A program made the translations under genes and the position numbers. Positions 53,633 through 62,900 of a stretch of 64,000 bases of DNA are shown piece by piece; position 1 is the first letter of the stretch, and every line of letters begins with the position of its first letter. This DNA is from CAG-177 sp003514385. GTDB taxonomy: Bacteria > Bacillota > Clostridia > Oscillospirales > Acutalibacteraceae. The notes under the pieces are model-generated. The model saw nothing but the letters and a program-made list of their open reading frames with translations. It was not told the origin of the DNA and searched no databases. Location of the stretch: positions 128,191-192,190 of the forward strand of contig JBPPLN010000003.1 of assembly GCA_051920445.1 (NCBI GenBank). The letters run 5' to 3'.

Positions 53633-54325
53633 TTATACTCTGTTGCTCGGTCGGTCTTCGATTATCCTGCCGTCGGATATCCTGACAACGCGCGTTCCCT
53701 CTTCGGCAATCTCGTTGTCGTGGGTGATGAGGATTATCGTGCGCCCCTCGTCGTTGAGCTCGTGGAGTATCTTCATGACCTCCTTGCCGGAGTGCGAGTC
53801 GAGGTTGCCGGTCGGTTCGTCCGCGAGGATTATCGGCGGGCGCGCGGCGACTGCGCGGGCTATAGCGACTCTCTGCTGCTGACCGCCGGACATCTGCGAG
53901 GGCAGGTGGTTCATGCGCTTTTCGAGCCCGACTCGGCGCAGCGCGTCGACCGAGAGCTTCTCGCGTTCCTCTTTTTTGACGCCTCTGTATATCAGCGGCA
54001 GCTCAACGTTTCCCTTTGCCGTAAGGCTCGGAATCAGATTAAAGCCCTGGAAGATGAAGCCTATTTCTTTGTTGCGTATCTCCGAAAGCTCGTCGTCCGA
54101 CAGGTTTGAAACATCCTTGCCGTCAATGAGATATTCGCCGCTCGTGCAGATGTCGAGCAGACCGAGCATGTTCATCAGCGTCGATTTGCCCGAGCCGGAG
54201 TGACCGACGATCATCAGAAATTCTCCGCGGTCAACGGTCAGCGAAACTCCGTCGAGCGCGTGAACTTCGTTCTCGCCGGGATTGTATATTTTATATGCGT
54301 CCTTGACTTCGATAAGATGCGCCAT
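53633..54325 (-). CDS. ABC transporter ATP-binding protein (MacB/LolD type)
   Basis: 230 residues. Walker A GHSGSGKST, Q-loop FIFQGFNLIP, signature MSGGQQQR, Walker B IILADEPTGNLD, H-loop LITHD. The pattern is that of the LolD/FtsE/MacB export subgroup. No permease gene is next to it, so its partner must be elsewhere. ATG at 54325 (MAHLIEVKDA) behind GAGGAG. Confidence 0.93.
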   Translation of the reverse strand: MAHLIEVKDAYKIYNPGENEVHALDGVSLTVDRGEFLMIVGHSGSGKSTLMNMLGLLDICTSGEYLIDGKDVSNLSDDELSEIRNKEIGFIFQGFNLIPSLTAKGNVELPLIYRGVKKEEREKLSVDALRRVGLEKRMNHLPSQMSGGQQQRVAIARAVAARPPIILADEPTGNLDSHSGKEVMKILHELNDEGRTIILITHDNEIAEEGTRVVRISDGRIIEDRPSNRV

Positions 54326-54352
54326 TGCAAAGCTCCTCAAGTGTTTTTTATA

Positions 54353-54382
54353 ATTTTATCGCGATGTTGTTCATCAAGTCAA
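54353..54382 (-). promoter_or_regulatory. promoter of the ABC ATPase gene
   Basis: Minus strand TTGACT, 18-base spacer, TAAAAT. Confidence 0.65.
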
Positions 54383-54460
54383 GTCAACATTTGTAAATTA
54401 TTTTCGCGGCGGTATATTTCTTTCGCGCGTGCAGAAAATAGACGCAAGGGAGATGAAAAT

Positions 54461-54910
54461 ATGTCGCTGTCCGGAAAAGAATATGAAAAAATGACGAAGC
54501 GTGCCTCGCCGCCGAGCCCGAAGCTGATGAACCTGCTGAAAGCTTTTTTGATAGGGGGGCTCATCTGCGCGATAGGCGAGGGATTTTCGATGCTCTATGA
54601 GTCGCTCGGCGCGGACGAAAAGACGGTGTCGAGCCTTGTACCGTGTACTCTTGTCGTCGTTGCCGCTGTGCTGACCGCTCTCGGCGTGTTCGATAAAATC
54701 GCCCGCCATGCGGGCGCCGGTACACTCGTGCCGATAACCGGCTTTGCGAATGCAGTCGTTTCGCCCGCGATGGAGTTTCAGAGCGAGGGCAGGATTCTCG
54801 GCACGGGCGCAAATATGTTTAAGGTCGCGGGGCCTGTCATAGTCTATGGCAGCGCCGCGGCGGTCGTCTACGGCGTGATTTATTATATCGCGCTCAGGAT
54901 AATGGGGTGA
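54461..54910 (+). CDS. spoVAC: stage V sporulation protein AC
   Basis: 149 residues, about four or five membrane helices. Conserved FLIGGLICAIGEG, LGVFDKIARHAGAGTLVPITGFAN (in part) and MEFQSEGRILGTGANMF. SpoVAC is a mechanosensitive channel of the system that loads and releases dipicolinic acid in spores, so the organism probably sporulates. ATG at 54461 behind AAGGGAGATG. No sigma-G promoter was recognised with confidence. Confidence 0.93.
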   Translation: MSLSGKEYEKMTKRASPPSPKLMNLLKAFLIGGLICAIGEGFSMLYESLGADEKTVSSLVPCTLVVVAAVLTALGVFDKIARHAGAGTLVPITGFANAVVSPAMEFQSEGRILGTGANMFKVAGPVIVYGSAAAVVYGVIYYIALRIMG

Positions 54911-54914
54911 ACCG

Positions 54915-55922
54915 ATGGCAGAGAGAATTGGAAAATACACGCTGAAATTCGGCAGCCGTCCGGGAATAATCGCATCCGCCGCGATAGTCGGCAGCAAGGA
55001 GGGGGACGGACCTCTCAGTGGGAGCTTCGATGAAATTATAACCGACGGCACATTCGGCGAAAAGACATGGGAGAAGGCGGAGAGCGCGTTTCAGCACCGC
55101 GCCGTGGTGAAGGCTATTGAAAAATCCGGCATGACGGCCGCCGATATCGACATGCTCATGGCGGGCGATTTGCTCAGCCAGTGCAGCGGCTCGGCGTTCG
55201 GCGCACGCGATCTCGGCATACCGTTTGTCGGGCTTTACGGCGCGTGCTCAACAATGGCTTTGTCGCTGGCATTGGCGGCGCTGAGTGTCGATTCGGGTGC
55301 GGCGCGTATAGCCGCCGCGGCAACTTCATCGCACTTCTGCTCGGCGGAAAAACAGTTCCGCACGCCTCTCGAATACGGCGGTCAGCGTCCTCCGACTGCC
55401 CAGTGGACGGCGACGGCGGCTGGGTGCGCCGTGATAGGGAAATCAGCGTCGCCGCATATTGAATTAGCCACATTCGGCAGGATAACCGACTACGGAGTCA
55501 AGGACGCGAACAACATGGGCGCGGCGATGGCGCCCGCCGCGTGCTCGACAATAACCGCCTTTTTGCAGGACACAAAAACGCAGCCGGAGGATCTCGACCT
55601 TATCCTGACTGGCGACCTCGGCTATGTCGGCTCAACGCTCCTGCGCGAGCTGATGAGGAAGCAGGAGCATATCGATATCACGACCCGCCACAACGACTGC
55701 GGACTGATGCTCTATCGGCTCAACGAGCAGGATGTGAACTCCGGCGGCTCGGGCTGCGGATGCAGCGCGGCGGTGGTCTGCTCGCATATCGTCAGCGAGA
55801 TGCGTTCGGGCAGGCTCAATAAAGTGCTCTTCGTCGGAACGGGCGCGCTGCTCTCGGCAGTCTCACCGCTCCAGGGCGAGACGGTGCCGTCGATAGCCCA
55901 CGCAGTCCTGCTGACAAACTGA
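54915..55922 (+). CDS. spoVAD: stage V sporulation protein AD
   Basis: 335 residues, thiolase-fold protein that binds dipicolinic acid. Recognised by FGSRPGIIASAAIVGSKEG, MAGDLLSQCSGSAF, GLYGACSTMALSLALA and HNDCGLMLY. Starts 5 bases after the spoVAC stop. Confidence 0.95.
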   Translation: MAERIGKYTLKFGSRPGIIASAAIVGSKEGDGPLSGSFDEIITDGTFGEKTWEKAESAFQHRAVVKAIEKSGMTAADIDMLMAGDLLSQCSGSAFGARDLGIPFVGLYGACSTMALSLALAALSVDSGAARIAAAATSSHFCSAEKQFRTPLEYGGQRPPTAQWTATAAGCAVIGKSASPHIELATFGRITDYGVKDANNMGAAMAPAACSTITAFLQDTKTQPEDLDLILTGDLGYVGSTLLRELMRKQEHIDITTRHNDCGLMLYRLNEQDVNSGGSGCGCSAAVVCSHIVSEMRSGRLNKVLFVGTGALLSAVSPLQGETVPSIAHAVLLTN

Positions 55923-55934
55923 AAGGGGATAGCA

Positions 55935-56099
55935 ATGGATACTGTGCAGAGTGTTTCAAAGAGCCTGAAGCTCGTCAGCTGCGCGCTGACCTCGATGCGC
56001 TGGCTCGATATAATCAAAAAGCTTATCGCCGCCGCGGCGATAGCGACAGCCGCCTGCTCGGCGCTGAGTATAATAGCCGCGTGCAGGGAGAAAAAGTGA
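55935..56099 (+). CDS. 54-residue membrane peptide downstream of spoVAD
   Basis: ATG 12 bases after spoVAD, behind AAAGGGGATAGC. MDTVQSVSKSLKLVSCALTS, then MRWLDIIKKLIAAAAIATAA and a short basic end CREKK. One hydrophobic helix at about 28-49. It takes the place where spoVAE is normally found but is not SpoVAE, which is about twice as long with several helices. Probably co-transcribed with the spoVA genes; function unknown. Confidence 0.6.
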   Translation: MDTVQSVSKSLKLVSCALTSMRWLDIIKKLIAAAAIATAACSALSIIAACREKK

Positions 56100-56112
56100 A
56101 AAAACCGCGAAA

Positions 56113-56150
56113 GCCGGCTGTAAAGTGCAATTGCTTTACGGCCGGTTTTT
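56113..56150 (+). terminator. terminator of the spoVA genes
   Basis: Stem GCCGGCTGTAAAG / CTTTACGGCCGGT with TTTTT; a member of the GTAAAG/CTTTAC hairpin family in terminator form. Confidence 0.85.
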
Positions 56151-56257
56151 GTGTTATTAATAGGCTTGTCAGGCTTTCGTGCAGGGAAACCTGATTGACG
56201 AAGCCGAGACTGAGAGCTTATTTCACGAAATTCGCACTAAATTTATTACCCTGTACC

Positions 56258-56312
56258 TTGTAGGGTGCGGCGACTCGACGCACCGCTGCCGCCGACGGCG
56301 GCACAAAGTTTT
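56258..56312. repeat. dispersed two-hairpin repeat, copy B
   Basis: TTGTAGGGTGCGGCGACTCGA..., stems GGGTGCG / CGCACC and TGCCGCC / GGCGGCA. Same order and spacing of elements as copy A at 43361-43411. Confidence 0.65.
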
Positions 56313-56805
56313 CGCAAAGATTTATTCTATCGACCGTAGCGGCGAACTTCGTTCGCCTGCTTTTGAAGTCTGTATAGGGGTGACGGAGCCGGTTGTTCTG
56401 CTTATCTGTGTTGCTTTTTACCCTGATAAATCACTGCCGCAATGCTATATTACTATACATTATATATAAGCCTTTTCATATAACGGATATGTAAAACAAA
56501 TATAGCCGAAAAAATCCGTTTTTTATGTACTGTCGGCAAATAACAGCTTTCTTGTTTCTATAACAAACATTAATATGGTAAATAAACGATATTATTCTTT
56601 AATATCATGATTTTTTGTGCATTTTTTACCCATAAAAAACGGCTATTAATTCCTGATAAACATAAAAACGCCATTTTTAATGGCAATATAAAACAAAAAT
56701 TACATTTTTCAACATATTTGCCAAATCTGTATTGTTAGCATACTATAAAAAATTAAAGAATCGTTGTGCAAACCATACAAAAATGATTAAAAAATTTTAA
56801 ACTTA

Positions 56806-56835
56806 TTGACAAAGTGCTGAACAGAGGGTTATTCT
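56806..56835 (+). promoter_or_regulatory. promoter of the giant surface-protein gene
   Basis: TTGACA, 18-base spacer, TATTCT, about 140 bases before the start, leaving a long leader. Confidence 0.55.
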
Positions 56836-56975
56836 TTACATGGGGGATAATCATACCCTCTTGCTTTGTATTGCCCGAACAGAGCAAAATGACTTTGTCG
56901 CCAATGTGTTCCGTCAATTTGCGGGAGACGGAATGCTCTGATATATGGTGAAATTTTTAAAATGGAGGTGTAAAT

Positions 56976-59900
56976 TTGAAGAAAATGAAACGCTTGTTAG
57001 CAATCATCCTTGCTTCACTGCTCATACTCTCATCGGCTACCGCCGGCGCGAGTGCGTACCAGGCTTATAAGGATGACGCGCTGACAAAGTACGACTTTAC
57101 TGACACTGCGGTTCTGACCACGGAGCAGTATGCGTCTGCGCTTCTCGACTACGCTGACAAGGCGCTCGCCAAAGCGAACATCACGATGGATCTTTCGATT
57201 CTCGGTAAGCTTGATGCGACGTCTATAGACAATGCTCTCGGCAGCGTCTATAAGCTCATCAACGACAACAGTGCTATCCTCTGGATGGCCGGCGACCTTA
57301 ACAAAGTCGAAGTTGGCATGCTTGAGAAGCGACGCAGAAGCAACAGCAGTGATGTGGAGGTTATCAAGTCATTGCTTGAGTTCCTTGGACATGACAGCAA
57401 CAGAGAGATTGTCCGGAAGGTTGTTTTCGGCGGTATCGGTAAGCAGAGACGAGACGACGGCGTCAGCCTTGGCGTTGCCAACTCGTTCGTCAAGATCGAT
57501 CTGAATGTCGAAGTCATGCTCAGAGAGCTTATCTGGGGTCTTGCGTATCCGAATACGGCATACGACAGTAGCACGACTGTCGATACGATGGTTCAGACCA
57601 TCATTCAGAACGCTCTTGCAGGCGTTAAAGAGATTCCTGAGAGCGTCAGAAATCTCGTTGACCTCAACTCGACAAAGGTTACATATGTCTTTATCGAGGA
57701 TCTTCTTCAGACAGCTTATAACGATATAGCTGTTCCGATGCTCAATGACCAGACAATGAAGTGGCTCGGTCAGGAGATCGACAAGGATACCACAGGTACT
57801 CTTGCGGGTCTGTTCAACAGGGACTTCAGGGTTTCGGCCTATACCGTCCCCGCGGACAGCACTCTTGTTGCTGAGCTCAATAACATTGCCGGCGGCATTG
57901 TTAACGGACTTCTGAAGAACTACAACGGTTGGGTCTCGGGTGACAATTCAAAGCTCACCGATAATGTTGTCGCAGTTGCGAGATACATTCTCAAAGAGAC
58001 CGGCGGTTACTTCTTCCCGGATTGGCAGAAGCACATCGCAACACCGGAAGAGATCGATGCTATGAGCAAGGAGGAGCTTATTGCTTACATTGCTCGCTCG
58101 GTCATTAACGCATCAGTCGGCTATATGTACATCCCCGAGGATGTTACGACTGTTGTCGGAGTTACATGGGAGGCTGTTAAGCAGCTCATGGCTCAGTTCC
58201 TTCCCGAAAGAGATTACAGCGGTTATCCCAAGACTGTTCAGGGTATCCTTGATATGCTTGCGGATTATGTCGCCTACAACGTCAATCCCGGTATCGACCT
58301 CAATGCGGGCGATCTGAAGAAGGCGCTCAACTACGGCGACGGTATGGATAAGATGCTGACTACTGCCGTTCAGTGGCTTGCCGCTGACCCGCAGTATTAC
58401 ACGGGTCTTCTTCCGACCACTGATATCGATACCTCTGACGGATGGAAAGCACTTGATGATATCTTCTTCAAGCTGTTGGACAAATCTATTCTTCCCGCAA
58501 AGTTTGCCAACAGCGGAAGCGAGACTATCCTCAAGGATATTGTTTATTCTATCCTCAACGGACTGCTCGTTGATCAGGATCTGACCTGCATCTCTGACCT
58601 GTTTGTTAAGAATGAGTCCGGCGCATTCGCCAAGCAGACTCTCAAGCAGAGCATCGTGAGACTCGTCACCGACATCCTCAACGCAGTTCTTCCGGGATCG
58701 GTAGCAACTAAGTACGCCTCACTCAATGACATAGTAAAGAACGATGCGCTGAGTAAGATAGTCTATGACCTTCTCGGTTGCCTCCGCCCGAATTTTACAC
58801 TCGGCAAAGACACATTCACAGGTTATGGAGACAAGCTTGTTCCGCCTATCGTCAACATCGTGGCCCAGGTCATGAAGCTGACTGATAAGTCGAAGTTTGG
58901 CCAGATGGAATTCGCAGGTCCGACCAGAGTATCTCCCCCGGAAAAGGGTGATGTGGCTTATTCTGTCACGATCTACAACGGATCGAAGGGTATAAACAGA
59001 GGATACACTGACAAGAACGGCAACTTTACACAGGATGCGCTCTATAAGTACAAAATCGCGGGCGTTTCGGCAACTGCATACACTGCAGCGGGAGCCGGCT
59101 CCAATGTCAGCGTTTCCGGTGTCAGCGCCGGCGATATCATCAACGGCGGCGATTCCAAGACCGTATCTGTCTCGAAGCCCGGTGCAACGGATACCGTTGT
59201 CGTCCTCACGGTCGGTTACTTCATCCTCACCGAGAGCGGCGCTTCGCTTACCGGCGACACCCCGCTTTACGCCTCGTTCTATACCTATTATAGTTCCGAT
59301 ACTCAGGATGATTCCGAGCCCAAGGATGTCTCTACGATTACCGGAAAAGTGAGACTTGTTAAGCCTCGCGCCGGATTTATCAACCAGAATGAGACTCTTG
59401 ATGCGATTAACAATGTTCATGTAAAAATAAACAGAGTTAAGGATGCCGGACATCTGACGAAGTCCACCTATACTCAGAATGCATCCACCTTCAAGGGCAA
59501 CACAGGTACATTCTTTGAGAATGCCGGTTTCTCGGGCGAAACAGAAAACGGTAATGTTAACATTACCGAAAGTCTTTGGCAGGCAAAATCCGGCGCGGAC
59601 AGAGCTGCGCTTACTGACGGAACATATACAATTGACTATTCCGTCAGTGCAACAAGAACAGCTTCTCTTGGTGGCAAAACCGGTACGGTTACCGGCTCTG
59701 TTTCGATTTATGTCTACAACGACTATGAAGTCCCCGCGAAGTATAAGCAGTATTCGGGCGAGCAGCGTCAGCGCGCTAACTACAGCGCAGATGCAGACGC
59801 TGAGTGGGCAGCATATCAGTCGGCTCTCATTATGGCAGCCAACTATGCTCTCAGACCGAAGCTGAAGGCTAACTTTACAAACGCCACTTATATGGCTCAG

Positions 59901-62900
59901 TACAAGGTTATCGCAGATAATCTTGACGCAGCTGCGGCAGCACTCGACAAGAAGGTCGTTTCCGCTTCTGTTGACTCGCTCAAGACCGCCGTTGAGGCAG
60001 TCCAGGGCAAGGAAAACGCAGCCAATGCCGTTTATTGGGATGACGGTTATAACTTCTTCGGTTATGACGACTTCAATTCTGTCACATGGAACGGCTGGAA
60101 AGAAGCCAGAAACCGCGCGATGAATCTCTACAACTCGACCAAGGCGCCCGAGGAGCCTGTTGCTCCCGAGAAGCCCGGCGATGACGTCACCATGCTCGAG
60201 AATCAGAAGTATGAGAAGGCATATGCACAGTGGCAGACCGACCACGCAGCGTGGGAGACCGCGATTGCCGCTTGGCAGATGCCCACAATATCCGCTATCG
60301 ATGTTGCTTATGCTGAGCAGCAGATCGAGCTTTGGGGTCCCAGACTTATAAAGCTTGCCGCTGTCAAGACGCACCTCGATGCGGCTATCAAGATGTGCAC
60401 CATCGATTCCGCAGATGCCTCCAAGTATGATGCGGACAGATGGGAAGCATATGCAAAGTCCTTTGCTTATGCTCAGAAGGTTTCGACCTCGTTCAACGCC
60501 TCTACGACCATGCGCACGCAGGTCAGAGAAGCTATGAACAACCTTATCTACAACTGGAAGCGCCTTATTGCTAACCCCGTTGTCACCGTCACCTTCACCT
60601 TCACGGTGAATGGCGTGACTCACGCGGTTCTCACCGGCAACCAGGGCGATCCCGTTGATCTCAGCTCCATCGAAGCTCCTGCCGCACCTGTCGGCATGCA
60701 CTTCGTCGGTTGGGGCAACGTACCCGCAACGTTTGACGCTGACGCTACATTCGAAGCTCAGTTCGCAAACAACACGGATACAAAGTACACCGTGAATGTT
60801 TATAATATGGACACCACCGGCAACTATCCGGCTACTCCCGACAGCACCTATCAGGGTGCCGGCGAGACCGGTTCGACCGCCGACATAACCGCCGACGCAG
60901 CTCCCGCAGAGGGCTTCTCGCTCGATTCCGCGAAGAGCGTCCTTACCGGCACTATCGCCGCTGACGGTTCTCTTGTCCTTAGCATTTATTATTCACGCAA
61001 TAAGTACACCATAACTTATGCTAACACGGACCTCGAGCCCGATGAACGCTATTATGGTGCAGTAGTTAATCCCGCCACTCCCGAAAAGGCCGGATTTAAT
61101 TTTGACGGTTGGGAGGAGGAAGTTCCCGCCACCATGCCCGCACAGAGCATCACTCTTACGGCTAAGTGGGCAGAGGATCCCGCAAACTACGACGCGTACA
61201 ATATAGCTGTCGCAGACGCCAACGCCAAGAAGACAGAGGCCGACTACGACAAGAAGTACACTGCCGACACCAGAGCTGCCCTTGATGCCGAACTTGAAGT
61301 CGACGTCTCCGGCAAGAAGCTCAGCGAGCAGGGCGTTGTTGACGCTCAGACAGCGAAGATAAACGCCGCAGTTAAGGGTCTTAAACTCATGACCTACAAC
61401 GCAGAGTTCTATGTCGACAATGGGCTTTATCGTACCGTCGCCACAGAGGTTGGCGCTCAGATCGTCGCCCCCGAAGCTCCCACCAAGGCAGGCTACACCT
61501 TCACAGGTTGGAACCCCGAAGTCGGAGTCATGGGTGTAGAGGATGTTAGATTTGACGCTAAGTTCTCGGCAGGCACCGTCGGCTACAAGGTTGAGACCTA
61601 TGTCATGGGTCTTGACGGTAACTACGGCGACGCTGCTATCGAGGATAAGTCTGCTACTACCGGCGAGACTGTTTCCGTAACCCCCGAGACCCGCGAGGGC
61701 TTCACGGTTGCAGGCGAGAGCGTACTTTCCGGCGAAGTCAAGGCTGACGGCAGCCTTGTTCTCAAGGTTTACTACAGCCGCAACCAGTACAAGCTTACTG
61801 TTGACGGCGCAGAGTCCATGGTTTACTATGGCGCAGCTATCAGTGTTGCAGAACCCACAAAGGAGCATGAGACCTTTGAGGGTTGGGATCCTGCACTTCC
61901 CGAGACCATGCCCGCACACGACGTAACAGTCGTTTCGACATGGATTAAGGACGACGCCGACTACTCCGCTTACAATGAGGCTAAGGCAAAGGCTGAAGCT
62001 AAACAGAATGAAGAGAACTACGACAAGAAGTACACCGCCGAGACCAGAAACGCTCTCGCGGAAGCCATTAAAACAGTAGTTCCCGAAGGTCTGAAGTACG
62101 ACGAGCAGGAGACAATCGACGCAGCCACCAAGGCTATCAACGACGCAGTCGCAGGTCTCGAGCTTATGACCTACACCGCTACCTTCTATGTTGACGGCGT
62201 TGTTCATGCAACCGTTACTGCGAAGGTCGGCGAGCAGATTGCTAAGCCCGGCGATCCCACCAAGACAGGCTATGTCTTCACAGGTTGGAATCCCGAAGTC
62301 GGAGTAATGGGCGTTGAGGATGTTAGATTTGACGCTAAGTTCTCCGCAGGCGAAGTCTCCTACACGGTTGAGACCTATGTCATGGGTCTTGACGGTGAGT
62401 ACGGCGCTGCCGAAACAAAGAACGTTCCCGCAACCACGGGCGAAGAGATAACTCTTACCCCCGACGCCCGCGAGGGCTTCACGGTTGCAGGCGAGAGCGT
62501 TCTCACCGGCAAAGTCGCAGCTGACAGCAGCCTTACCCTGAAGGTCTACTACAGCCGTAACCAGTACAAGCTTACTGTTGACGGCGCAGAGTCCATGGTT
62601 TACTATGGCGCAGCTATCAGCGTTGCAGAACCCACAAAGGAGAATGAGACCTTTAACGGTTGGGATCCTGCACTTCCCGAGACCATGCCCGCACACGACG
62701 TAACAGTCGTTTCGACATGGATTAAGGACGACGCCGACTACTCCGCTTACAATGAGGCTAAGGCAAAGGCTGAAGCTAAACAGAATGAAGAGAACTACGA
62801 CAAGAAGTACACCGCCGAGACCAGAAACGCTCTCGCGGAAGCCCTTAAAACAGTAGTTCCCGAGGGTCTGAAGTACGACGAGCAGCATATAATCAACGCA

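Larger units (their letters stand above)
56100..56975. other. 876-base intergenic region before the surface-protein gene
   Basis: Contains the spoVA terminator, a dispersed two-hairpin repeat at about 56258-56312, then an AT-rich stretch (56440-56800) without recognisable genes, and the promoter and leader of the surface protein. The leader (56836-56975) includes a hairpin TTCCGTC / GACGGAA near 56909-56933. Confidence 0.7.

Noticed and set aside
56179..56469. 96-residue frame in the region after spoVAD
   Set aside because: It runs through the dispersed hairpin repeat, has no ribosome site and low-complexity composition.
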